From: an uncultured Eubacteriales bacterium
GTDB lineage: Bacteria; Bacillota; Clostridia; Christensenellales; CAG-138
DNA length: 64,000 bases
Assembly (NCBI GenBank): GCA_900549955.1
Contig: URQH01000005.1
Span: forward strand, 12,389 to 76,388
Direction: 5' to 3'
Both the position numbers and the translations under genes were made by a program. Shown here one piece after another: positions 25,410 through 32,413 of this stretch. Position 1 is the first letter of the stretch. The number at the start of each line of letters is the position of its first letter. A model generated the notes under the pieces. The model ran no database searches, had not been told where the DNA came from, and saw only the letters and a list, made by a program, of their open reading frames with translations.

Positions 25410-26590
25410 ACAAGCCAAGACGCAAACTGCAAATTCCAGGGGCCACCAGTTTTCTGGCCTCGCTGATCTCCATCGGCGTGGGCCTGCTGTTCGGGCTGCT
25501 GCTGCTCGTGCTGCTCAACCCGCCGTTTGCCGGCCGCGGGTTTATCAACCTGATCAGCGCCGGCGTGCGCTCGCTGGACAAGCTGGCCAAGGTACTTTAC
25601 CAGGCGGCGCCGCTGCTGATGACCGGCCTGTCCGTGGGCTTTGCCTTTAAAACCGGCCTGTTCAACATCGGCGCGTCCGGGCAATACACCGTCGGCGCGG
25701 GCGTGGCGCTGATCTTCGCCATCCAGTTCCAGATGCCCTGGTACGTCTGCCTGCTGGCCGCCATGGTCGGCGGCGCCATCTGGGGCGTGTTCCCCGGCCT
25801 GTTCAAGGCGCTGTTCAACGTGAACGAGGTCATCACCTCGATCATGTTCAACTGGATCGCCATGTTCTCCGTAAACCTGACGATCTCCAACCTGCCCATG
25901 ATGCTCGCCAAATACTGGGGCGCGGCACAGACCGACCGGACGGCCAGCCTCGCCACGGCCAACCCGTCCGCGCTGATCCCCAAACTCGGGCTCGACGAGC
26001 TGATGAACAGCAACTACATGAACATCAGCATCTTCATCGCCATCTTTTTTGCGGTCATCATCTGGGTGCTGCTCTCCAAGACGACCTTTGGCTACGAGCT
26101 CAAGGCCTGCGGCTTCAATCGCAACGCCAGCGTCTATGCCGGCATCAATGCCAAGCGCAACATCGTCCTCTCGATGGTCATCGCCGGCGCGCTGTCCGGC
26201 ATCGGCGGCGGGCTGTACTATCTGGCGGGCACGGGACAGTATACGCTGCTCAAATCGCTGCTGAACATGGGCTTCAACGGCATCCCGGTTGCGCTGCTGG
26301 CCTCCTCGCATCCGCTCGGCACGATCTTTTCCGCGCTGTTCGTCTCCTACATCCAGGTCGGCGGCGACGCCATGCAGCCGGAATTTGTCAAGGAGATTAT
26401 CGACATCATCATTGCCGTCATCATCTATCTTGCGGCCTTCTCGCTGCTCGTACGGGAGCTGCTGAGCCGCCGGAAACTCCACGAATACGGCAATGCCAAC
26501 GACGAGGCTCCCGGCGACCCGGCAACGGCCGGCGCGCCGGCCATACCCGTCTCCGACTCTGTCCCGGAAAGCGAGGTTGAAGCCCCATGA
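25406..26590 (+). CDS. Nucleoside ABC importer permease 1 (YufP/NupB-like)
   Basis: 394 residues, about ten membrane segments. Family signatures: LMTGLSVGFAFKTGLFNIGASGQ, YELKACGFNRNASVYAGINAKRN, GIGGGLYYLAG. The polar C-terminal tail (after RELLSRRKLHEYG, about residue 355) is an acidic Pro/Ala extension. Start and stop both overlap neighbouring genes by 4 bases, so the whole cassette is translationally coupled. Confidence 0.94.
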
Positions 26591-27573
26591 GTATCTTAGC
26601 TGACGTCCTGTCCGCCACCGTGCTGTTTGCCGTCCCGCTGCTGCTGGTCGCGCTCGGCGGCATGTTCTCCGAGCGCAGCGGCATCATCAACATCGCGCTC
26701 GAGGGCATCATGATCGTCGGCGCGCTGTGCAGCACGCTGTATCTGCGCGCGGCGGACCTGTCCGGCTTCGGCCCCGCGAACCCGCAGGAAGCCATGGCCA
26801 TTGCCATTCTGATTGCGGGCAGCTCCGGCGTGCTCTATTCGCTGCTGCTCGCGTTTGCCTCCGTCAACCTGAAGGCGGACCAGACCATCGGCGGCACGGC
26901 GCTCAACATGCTCGCGCCCGCCTTTGCCATCACGCTGACCTGGGCCATCCAGGGACAGGGCCAGACCAACATCCTGATCCCCACGTGGACACGCATCACG
27001 CAGGAGACGTTGGGCATCGCCGCACAGGACACTTTTTTCCAGAACTTCCTGTTCAAGAGCATGTTCCTCACCACCCCGGTGGCCATCGTGCTGTTTGCCG
27101 TGGCGGTCGTGCTGTTGTACCGGACGAAATTCGGCCTGCGCCTGCGCGCCTGTGGCGAGCATCCGCAGGCGGCCGACTCCGTGGGCATCAACGTATACCG
27201 CATGCGCTACGCCGGCGTGATGATCTCCGGGTTCCTGGGCGGCATCGGCGGCCTCGCCTACACGCTGGCCGCAGGCTCGGCGTTCCAGTCCGCCGTCGCC
27301 GGCTACGGCTTCCTCGCCCTCGCCGTCATGATCTTCGGCAACTGGAAGCCCTGGAACATCCTGGGCGCCTCGCTCTTCTTCGCCCTGTTCAAGATCCTCG
27401 GCTCGTACAGCAGCAGCATCCCGTTCCTGCCAAAGTTTGAGTCCATCAAGGCAAGCGAGTACATCTACCTGATGCTGCCGTACATCGTGACCATGATCCT
27501 GCTCATCCTGACCAGCAAGCGCTCCCGCGCACCCAAGGCGGAGGGTATCCCCTACGACAAGGGGCAACGATAA
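26587..27573 (+). CDS. Nucleoside ABC importer permease 2 (YufQ/NupC-like)
   Basis: 328 residues, about eight to ten membrane helices. Contains SERSGIINIALEGIMIVGAL near the N-terminus and YRTKFGLRLRACGEHPQAADSVGI followed by GFLGGIGGLAYTLA, the conserved pattern of the second permease of BMP-type nucleoside importers. Forms a heterodimer with permease 1. Confidence 0.94.
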   Translation: MSILADVLSATVLFAVPLLLVALGGMFSERSGIINIALEGIMIVGALCSTLYLRAADLSGFGPANPQEAMAIAILIAGSSGVLYSLLLAFASVNLKADQTIGGTALNMLAPAFAITLTWAIQGQGQTNILIPTWTRITQETLGIAAQDTFFQNFLFKSMFLTTPVAIVLFAVAVVLLYRTKFGLRLRACGEHPQAADSVGINVYRMRYAGVMISGFLGGIGGLAYTLAAGSAFQSAVAGYGFLALAVMIFGNWKPWNILGASLFFALFKILGSYSSSIPFLPKFESIKASEYIYLMLPYIVTMILLILTSKRSRAPKAEGIPYDKGQR

Positions 27574-27588
27574 GGAGCCGGAACCGAT

Positions 27589-28185
27589 ATGGCAAAACTG
27601 TACTTTCGCTACGGCGCAATGGGGTCCAGCAAGACCGCCAACGCCATCATGGTCTGGTATAACTACCACGAGCGCGGCAAGCACGCGCTGCTCATCAAGC
27701 CGTCGGTCGACACGCGGGACGGCATCTATACGCTCTCTTCCCGCTGTGGCCTTTCCGCCGAATGTATCCTGTTCGATGAGCTCGACCTGGACGCGGTGCG
27801 CGCGCACGCCTACGACTGCCTCATCATCGACGAGGCGCAGTTCCTCACGCGCGAACAGGTGGATCTGCTGACCGACATCGTGGACGACTGCGACGTGCCC
27901 GTCATCTGCTATGGTCTGCGAACGGATTTCCAGGGGAACTTCTTCCCGGGCAGCCAGGCCCTGCTGGCGCACGCCGACACGATCGAAGAAGTCAAGACCA
28001 TCTGCTGGTGCGGCAGAAAAGCTACCTACAACGCGCGGCTCGACGGCCGGGGCGGCATCACCAAGCAGGGCGAGCAGGTGGTCCTCGGCGCAAACGACCG
28101 CTATATCAGCCTGTGCCGCAAGCACTGGAAGCTGGGCGACCCCGGCCCCGGGTTGCGTGCAGGCCATTCGGAGGAGCAGCCATGA
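27589..28185 (+). CDS. tdk: Thymidine kinase (type II)
   Basis: 198 residues. Phosphorylates thymidine or deoxyuridine with ATP. P-loop GAMGSSKTANAI, catalytic and nucleotide-binding DEAQFLTREQVDLL, and the lasso/zinc-binding region CWCGRKATYNAR. Only part of the usual four-cysteine set is visible (CWC and a later C near the C-terminus). Start ATG 27589 with AAGGAG 12 bases upstream. Directly behind the nucleoside importer, so imported deoxynucleosides would be trapped by phosphorylation. Confidence 0.95.
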   Translation: MAKLYFRYGAMGSSKTANAIMVWYNYHERGKHALLIKPSVDTRDGIYTLSSRCGLSAECILFDELDLDAVRAHAYDCLIIDEAQFLTREQVDLLTDIVDDCDVPVICYGLRTDFQGNFFPGSQALLAHADTIEEVKTICWCGRKATYNARLDGRGGITKQGEQVVLGANDRYISLCRKHWKLGDPGPGLRAGHSEEQP

Positions 28186-28580
28186 CGTTCTATGTTGCCA
28201 GCGGCGTGGAAAACGGCGCGCGCGTCAACGAGGCCGCCGCCGTCCTCGCCGCACACGGGCACCGGCGCACCTACGACTGGACGGGGCACGCGAGCGTCAA
28301 GGACGCGCCGCCCGCGCGCAAGCGCGAAGTCGCCTGCGCCGAAGCCGCCGGCGTTTCCGGGGCGGATCTCGTGCTGCTCCTGCTGCCGGGCGGGAAGGGC
28401 ACCCACGCCGAGCTGGGCATGTCCATCGCCTCGCCCCGCGCGCGGCGCATCCTCGTCTGGTCGGATTCGCCCGCGCCGTTCGACGGTACGGACGGCTTTT
28501 GCGTGTTCTATCACCACCCGCGCGTCGAACGCGTCGTATGCCCGTTCGACGCCCTGCTGGAGCTGCTGGCGGCTATCTGA
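28182..28580 (+). CDS. Nucleoside 2-deoxyribosyltransferase-like protein
   Basis: 132 residues. FYVASGVENGARVNEAAAVLAAHG, then ADLVLLLLPGGKGTHAELGMSIA, matches the Rossmann-like core of the nucleoside deoxyribosyltransferase superfamily, where the acidic residue in the HAELG segment is the usual catalytic glutamate. The start ATG 28182 overlaps the tdk stop by 4 bases and follows GGAGGAG. The family exchanges bases between deoxynucleosides or hydrolyses nucleotides; substrate cannot be decided, but the operon points to nucleoside salvage. Confidence 0.72.
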   Translation: MTFYVASGVENGARVNEAAAVLAAHGHRRTYDWTGHASVKDAPPARKREVACAEAAGVSGADLVLLLLPGGKGTHAELGMSIASPRARRILVWSDSPAPFDGTDGFCVFYHHPRVERVVCPFDALLELLAAI

Positions 28581-28773
28581 ACCCCAGCAGCAGCGCGCCG
28601 ATCGCCATCAGCAAGAACGCCACCAGCACCGCGACAAACCATTCCGGCGCAAAACAAATCAATACCAGCACGCCTGTGAGGATACAGCAAACGCCGCACA
28701 GGCTTTTTTTGTTGCAGCGGCGTCCCCCCCGGCAGGCACACGGCTCTTCCTTTCTCGGGCGCAAGCATTGCAT
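28573..28773 (-). CDS. Small cysteine-rich membrane protein
   Basis: 66 residues: a Cys/basic N-terminal half (CLRPRKEEPCACRGGRRCNKK) and two hydrophobic segments (LCGVCCILTGVLVLICF and WFVAVLVAFLLMAIGALLLGF). The strong ribosome site GGAGGGGG at 6 bases from ATG 28773 supports it as a real gene. It converges on the salvage operon and overlaps its last 8 bases. Function unknown. Confidence 0.62.
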   Translation of the reverse strand: MQCLRPRKEEPCACRGGRRCNKKSLCGVCCILTGVLVLICFAPEWFVAVLVAFLLMAIGALLLGFR

Positions 28774-28890
28774 GTCTTTCCCCCTCCGTCTCCTACCCTA
28801 TTCCTATGCGGCCTTTCTCCAAAACGTTCTACACGCCACGACAAAATTCCTCATAGTATAGAGCATTGAAGAAACTCATGGAGGGTTGTC

Positions 28891-29661
28891 ATGAATACCT
28901 CAATCGTAGATATACAAAACGTATCGCTCTCCTACCAGGAACAGCACGCGGAAACGCTCGCCGTGGAAGGGCTGTCCTTCTCCGTGGAAGAGGGCGAATT
29001 TGTCTCCATCATCGGGCCGTCCGGCTGCGGCAAGACCACCGTGCTGTCGCTGTTGATGGGCCTGATCCAACCGACGTCCGGCAGCATCCTCGTCATGGGC
29101 AAGCCTGCCGGCACCTGCAACTCCAGCGTGGGCTACATGCTCCAGCGGGACCACCTGCTGGACTGGCGCACGGTGGAGGAAAACGTCCTGCTCTCGCTGC
29201 AGGTCAAGCACCTGCTGACCCCGGAGCGGAAGGAGCACGCGCTCCGGCTGATCAACACCTATGGCCTGAGCGCGTTCCGGCGGCACTATCCCCGCCAGCT
29301 GTCGGGCGGCATGCGGCAAAAAGTGGCTCTCATCCGTACGCTCGCCTTTGATCCCTCGCTGCTGCTGCTCGACGAGCCGTTTTCCGCACTCGACTACCAG
29401 ACGCGCCTGCGCGTGGCCGACGAAATCTTCGGCATCATACGGCGGGAGCACAAGACCGCCGTCCTGGTCACGCACGATATCTCGGAGGCCATCTCCATGT
29501 CCGACCGCATCCTGGTGTTCTCCGACCGCCCCGCGCGCCTGAAGGCGGAACACCGGGTCGAGCTGTCTGCGCCCGATTCCCCGCTGGAGCGGCGCAACGC
29601 GCCGGAATTTGCCGGCCTGTTCAATACCATTTGGAAGGAGTTGGAACACCATGGCGTCTGA
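28891..29661 (+). CDS. ABC importer ATPase (nitrate/sulfonate/taurine/HMP class)
   Basis: 256 residues. Walker A GPSGCGKTT, Q-loop MLQRDHLLDWRTVEEN, signature LSGGMRQKVALIRTLA, Walker B LLLLDEPFSALDYQTR, H-loop VTHDISEAIS. The DEPFSALD and ISEAISMSDRILVFS pattern is typical of SsuB/TauB/ThiZ-type ATPases. It overlaps the permease start by 11 bases. No substrate-binding protein gene is adjacent, so the substrate is open. Confidence 0.9.
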   Translation: MNTSIVDIQNVSLSYQEQHAETLAVEGLSFSVEEGEFVSIIGPSGCGKTTVLSLLMGLIQPTSGSILVMGKPAGTCNSSVGYMLQRDHLLDWRTVEENVLLSLQVKHLLTPERKEHALRLINTYGLSAFRRHYPRQLSGGMRQKVALIRTLAFDPSLLLLDEPFSALDYQTRLRVADEIFGIIRREHKTAVLVTHDISEAISMSDRILVFSDRPARLKAEHRVELSAPDSPLERRNAPEFAGLFNTIWKELEHHGV

Positions 29662-30451
29662 ACCCGTTCTGTCACCCGCCAGAAAATCATATCTCGCCGG
29701 CGTGCGCCGGCGCGAACGCTTTATCACCTGCATGCGCTATGCCATCCTCGTCGCGCTGATCGGCCTCTGGGAGCTGGCCGCGCGGCTCGGTTGGATCGAC
29801 CCGTTCATCACGAGCAGCCCGTCTCGCGTCGCCGCCACCATCGTGCGGCTGCTACAGGATGGGGAGCTGTTCACCCACATCGGCGTCACGCTGTTCGAGA
29901 CCGTGGCCGGCTTTCTGATCGGCACGGCGGCGGGCACGCTGATCGCCGCAGCCATGTGGTGGAGCCCGGTCGCCTGCCGCATCCTCGACCCCTATCTCGT
30001 CATTGTGAATGCCCTGCCTAAAATTGCCCTCGGGCCGATCCTGATCGTCTGGATCGGCGCGGGCGTCGGCTCCATCATCGTCATGGCGGTGCTGATCTCG
30101 CTCGTGGTCACGATCGTGACCGTGCTGACCGGCTTTATGGATATCACGGGCGAAAAACAGCTGCTCATGCGCACGCTGGGCGCCACTAAGCTGCAGATCT
30201 TCACGCTGGTCGTGCTGCCGGCCGCCGTCCCGACGATGATGGCCGCGCTGAAGATCTCCGTCGGCATGAGCTGGGTCGGCGTCATCGTCGGCGAATACCT
30301 CGTGTCGCAGGCCGGGCTCGGTTATCTGATCGTCTATGGCGGCCAGGTCTTTCAGCTCGACCTGGTCATGGCCAGCATCGTCGTCCTCTGCCTGCTCGCC
30401 GCCGTCATGTACTATGGCGTCGCCGCGATTGAAAAGCGCCTGTCGCGGTGA
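29651..30451 (+). CDS. ABC importer permease (SsuC/TauC/ThiX class)
   Basis: 266 residues with about six membrane helices and the conserved cytoplasmic EAA-like loop (MRTLGATKLQIFTLVVLPAAVPTMMAALKISVGMSWVGVIVGEY). Start ATG 29651, chosen because AAGGAG lies upstream and the sequence before it is the end of the ATPase gene. Works with the preceding ATPase; the missing binding protein must be encoded elsewhere or the system is a scavenged half. Confidence 0.9.
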   Translation: MASEPVLSPARKSYLAGVRRRERFITCMRYAILVALIGLWELAARLGWIDPFITSSPSRVAATIVRLLQDGELFTHIGVTLFETVAGFLIGTAAGTLIAAAMWWSPVACRILDPYLVIVNALPKIALGPILIVWIGAGVGSIIVMAVLISLVVTIVTVLTGFMDITGEKQLLMRTLGATKLQIFTLVVLPAAVPTMMAALKISVGMSWVGVIVGEYLVSQAGLGYLIVYGGQVFQLDLVMASIVVLCLLAAVMYYGVAAIEKRLSR

Positions 30452-30490
30452 ATCTGTGCCGTGCAAGGCCATTTTCCCCGCTGCCTCCAC

Positions 30491-30519
30491 TTGACACAAG
30501 TCGACAGGCTGGTTATATT
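30491..30519 (+). promoter_or_regulatory. Promoter of the cobalamin-riboswitch operon
   Basis: Consensus TTGACA (30491-30496), 17-base spacer, TATATT (30514-30519), directly before the riboswitch. Confidence 0.88.
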
Positions 30520-30524
30520 GATAT

Positions 30525-30670
30525 ATAAGTGAGGAACAGGGAAAACGGTGCAAGTCCGTTACAGCCCCCGCTGCCGTAAGGCGGACGGGTCGCGCCAAAT
30601 GCCACTGTGCGGCGGGCCGCATGGGAAGGCGCGCGATCCGGATGATACCAAGTCGGAAGACCTCTCCCCA
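30525..30670 (+). ncRNA. Cobalamin (B12) riboswitch
   Basis: All core boxes are present in order: GGGAAAACGGTGCAAGTCCG, ACAGCCCCCGCTGCCGTAAG, GCCACTG, GGGAAGGCG, and the B12 box GATGATACCAAGTCGGAAGACC region at about 30641-30662. It is followed by a terminator (30744-30783). The aptamer binds adenosyl- or other cobalamins and represses downstream genes when B12 is plentiful. Confidence 0.95.
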
Positions 30671-30743
30671 CCCGGCGCCAAGGCGCCGTATCTGGGCCGA
30701 TTCTGCGGTGGGCGGTGGCGCATGGTCTGTTTTTGTTGCGCGC

Positions 30744-30783
30744 AACTCCCTTCGCAGTTCGGAATATGTGAAGGGAGTTTTTT
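30744..30783 (+). terminator. Riboswitch-controlled terminator overlapping the ribosome site
   Basis: 10-bp stem AACTCCCTTC/GAAGGGAGTT, loop of 16 bases, six T residues. The 3' arm contains the GGGAG ribosome site of the next gene, so one hairpin can block both transcription and translation. A short overlapping hairpin (GTTGC/GCAAC, ending in the terminator's 5' arm) could act as antiterminator. Confidence 0.85.
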
Positions 30784-30787
30784 AATT

Positions 30788-31198
30788 ATGGAACAGGCGA
30801 AACCAGCCAACAAAAAGGCACTCTGGTATGTCGTAGTAGGCGTCGTGCTTGTCGCGCTCATCGTGATCTTTGCCGTCGTTTACGGCAATTCCAACCAGCC
30901 GGTCGCCGGCAGCAAGACCATCACGGTGCAGATCGTCAACGGGGACAGCACCGAGACCAAGACCATCCAGACGGATGCGGAATACCTGCGCGGCGCGCTC
31001 GAGCAGGAAAACCTCGTTGAAGGCACGGAATCCGAACACGGCCTCTACGTGCTGACCGTCAACGGCGTCACGGCAGACGAGTCGCAGCAGCAGTGGTGGT
31101 GCTTCACCAAGGGTGGCGAACAAGTCAATACCGGCGTAGACTCGACGCCCATTGCCGACGGCGACACATTTGAAATCACGCTGACCACGGGCTGGTAA
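30788..31198 (+). CDS. DUF4430 (transcobalamin-like) membrane-anchored protein
   Basis: 136 residues. A short basic start is followed by one membrane anchor at about 13-33 (LWYVVVGVVLVALIVIFAVV) and an extracytoplasmic domain (45-136): KTITVQIVNGDSTETKTIQT, LRGALEQENLV, LYVLTVNGV, WWCFTKGGEQVNTGVDSTPIADGDTFEITL. This is the DUF4430 pattern, a fold related to the C-terminal cobalamin-capping domain of transcobalamin and intrinsic factor. Position directly behind a B12 riboswitch and before an ECF S component argues for a surface cobalamin (or corrinoid) capture role; that is an inference. AAGGGAG lies 10 bases before ATG 30788. Confidence 0.85.
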   Translation: MEQAKPANKKALWYVVVGVVLVALIVIFAVVYGNSNQPVAGSKTITVQIVNGDSTETKTIQTDAEYLRGALEQENLVEGTESEHGLYVLTVNGVTADESQQQWWCFTKGGEQVNTGVDSTPIADGDTFEITLTTGW

Positions 31199-31202
31199 GC
31201 CA

Positions 31203-31712
31203 ATGGGAGCGCCGCAAAAGCCGCTGCGGGTGCGGGATATTGCGCTGCTGTCCGCCGCGAGCGCGCTGCTATACGGCGTGCAGGTGGCGCTTGCCGCGCT
31301 GCCCAACATCGAGGGCGTGACGCTGCTCATCATCCTGTTCACGCTGTGCTTTGGATATCGCGCGCTCTGGAGCGTGGCGGCCTTCATCCTGCTTGAAGGG
31401 CTGACCTATGGCTTTGGCCTCTGGTGGTTCTTCTATCTCTATGTCTGGCCGCTGTTGACGGTGCTCGTGCTGCTGTTCAAGCGCGTCATTGGGGAATCGG
31501 TAGTAGGCTGGTCGCTGTTTTCGGCAGCATTCGGCCTGTCGTTCGGATTGCTCTACGCGGTCCTCATGCTCTTTGTCGGCGGTTGGAGCAACATGCTCGC
31601 CGCCTGGATCGCCGGCTTTCCGTTTGACATTTCCCACTGCATCGGCAACTTTGTGTTGTGCATCGCGCTGTTCAAGCCGTTGCACGCCGTGCTTCGCCGC
31701 TTGACAGCATAA
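31203..31712 (+). CDS. ECF transporter S component, probable cobalamin/corrinoid specificity
   Basis: 169 residues, five to six hydrophobic segments (for example LLIILFTLCFGYRALWSVAAFIL and YGFGLWWFFYLYVWPLLTVLVLL), typical size of the substrate-binding S subunit of energy-coupling-factor transporters. The conserved helix-rich pattern resembles the CbrT-like S components. The energising EcfA/EcfA'/EcfT subunits are not in the window and are probably shared. Located 4 bases after DUF4430 in the riboswitch operon, which suggests cobalamin or a precursor as substrate. Confidence 0.82.
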   Translation: MGAPQKPLRVRDIALLSAASALLYGVQVALAALPNIEGVTLLIILFTLCFGYRALWSVAAFILLEGLTYGFGLWWFFYLYVWPLLTVLVLLFKRVIGESVVGWSLFSAAFGLSFGLLYAVLMLFVGGWSNMLAAWIAGFPFDISHCIGNFVLCIALFKPLHAVLRRLTA

Positions 31713-31729
31713 CCCGCGGGTTTTATAAT
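31701..31729 (+). promoter_or_regulatory. Promoter of the tetR-RND operon
   Basis: TTGACA (31701-31706), 17-base spacer, TATAAT (31724-31729), a perfect sigma-A promoter that overlaps the stop of the ECF gene. Confidence 0.92.
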
Positions 31730-31764
31730 ATGACACGCTGTCATATGACAGCGTGTCATATTAT
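31725..31764 (+). promoter_or_regulatory. 40-bp perfect palindromic TetR operator
   Basis: Bases 31725-31744 are the exact inverted complement of 31745-31764. Each half is itself a dyad: ATGACA-CGC-TGTCAT and ATGACA-GCG-TGTCAT, abutting at the centre. This gives two inverted 15-base sites, suited to two TetR dimers. It covers the -10 box through the transcription start, so bound repressor would block RNA polymerase. In RNA it could also form a 20-bp stem after the ECF gene, with TTTT following. Confidence 0.88.
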
Positions 31765-31780
31765 TTTGGGAGGCCGCGAC

Positions 31781-32413
31781 ATGCCGACAGATACCTTTTA
31801 TCGGCTCCCTGCCCAGAAGCGGGAGCGGCTCCTCGCCGCCATTTTTGACGAATTGTCACGGGTGCCGGTCACGGAGCTGTCCATCAACCGCATCGTGCAG
31901 GGAGCGGACATCTCCCGCGGGAGCTTTTACCAATATTTCCGCGACCGGGACGACCTGATCCAGTTCCTGCTCGACTCCGTGCGCAGCCACATTGCGGATT
32001 TCATCTCCGCCACCGCGCCCGCCTGCCACGGCGATCCGTTTGAGCTGCTGCGCCGGATTTTGCGCTGGATCCGGGAATGCGGCGCCGCCTCCGGCAGCCG
32101 CATATTCTGCACGAACCTGCTGGCACATCTGAGCGCCAGCGGCTGCCTGACGCACTGCCATCTGCCGTGCGCCAGCCTGCAGCAAATGCAGGAGTGGTTC
32201 GACCGGTATTTCGACCGCGCAGCCCTGTCTCTGGAATCGGAAGAGGACTTCCCGCTGATGCTGGAAATGCTGCTCTCGCTGCTGCGCACCGCGATTGCAG
32301 AGCTGTTTACCCCGGATACCGACGCCGACGCCATCCTCCGGTCGTTCGACCGGAAACTGACCATCTTGCAGCGCGGCATGCTGCAAAGGAAGGACCTGCC
32401 CCATGCTCTCTAA
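31781..32413 (+). CDS. TetR/AcrR-family transcriptional regulator
   Basis: 210 residues. N-terminal helix-turn-helix with KRERLLAAIFDELSRVPVTELSINRIVQGADISRGSFYQYFRDRDDLI, the standard TetR signature. The C-terminal ligand-binding part is helical with unremarkable sequence. The start ATG 31781 follows GGGAGG. It overlaps the RND gene by 11 bases, so both form one autoregulated unit controlled by the palindrome at 31725-31764. Likely effector: a substrate of the exporter. Confidence 0.93.
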   Translation: MPTDTFYRLPAQKRERLLAAIFDELSRVPVTELSINRIVQGADISRGSFYQYFRDRDDLIQFLLDSVRSHIADFISATAPACHGDPFELLRRILRWIRECGAASGSRIFCTNLLAHLSASGCLTHCHLPCASLQQMQEWFDRYFDRAALSLESEEDFPLMLEMLLSLLRTAIAELFTPDTDADAILRSFDRKLTILQRGMLQRKDLPHAL

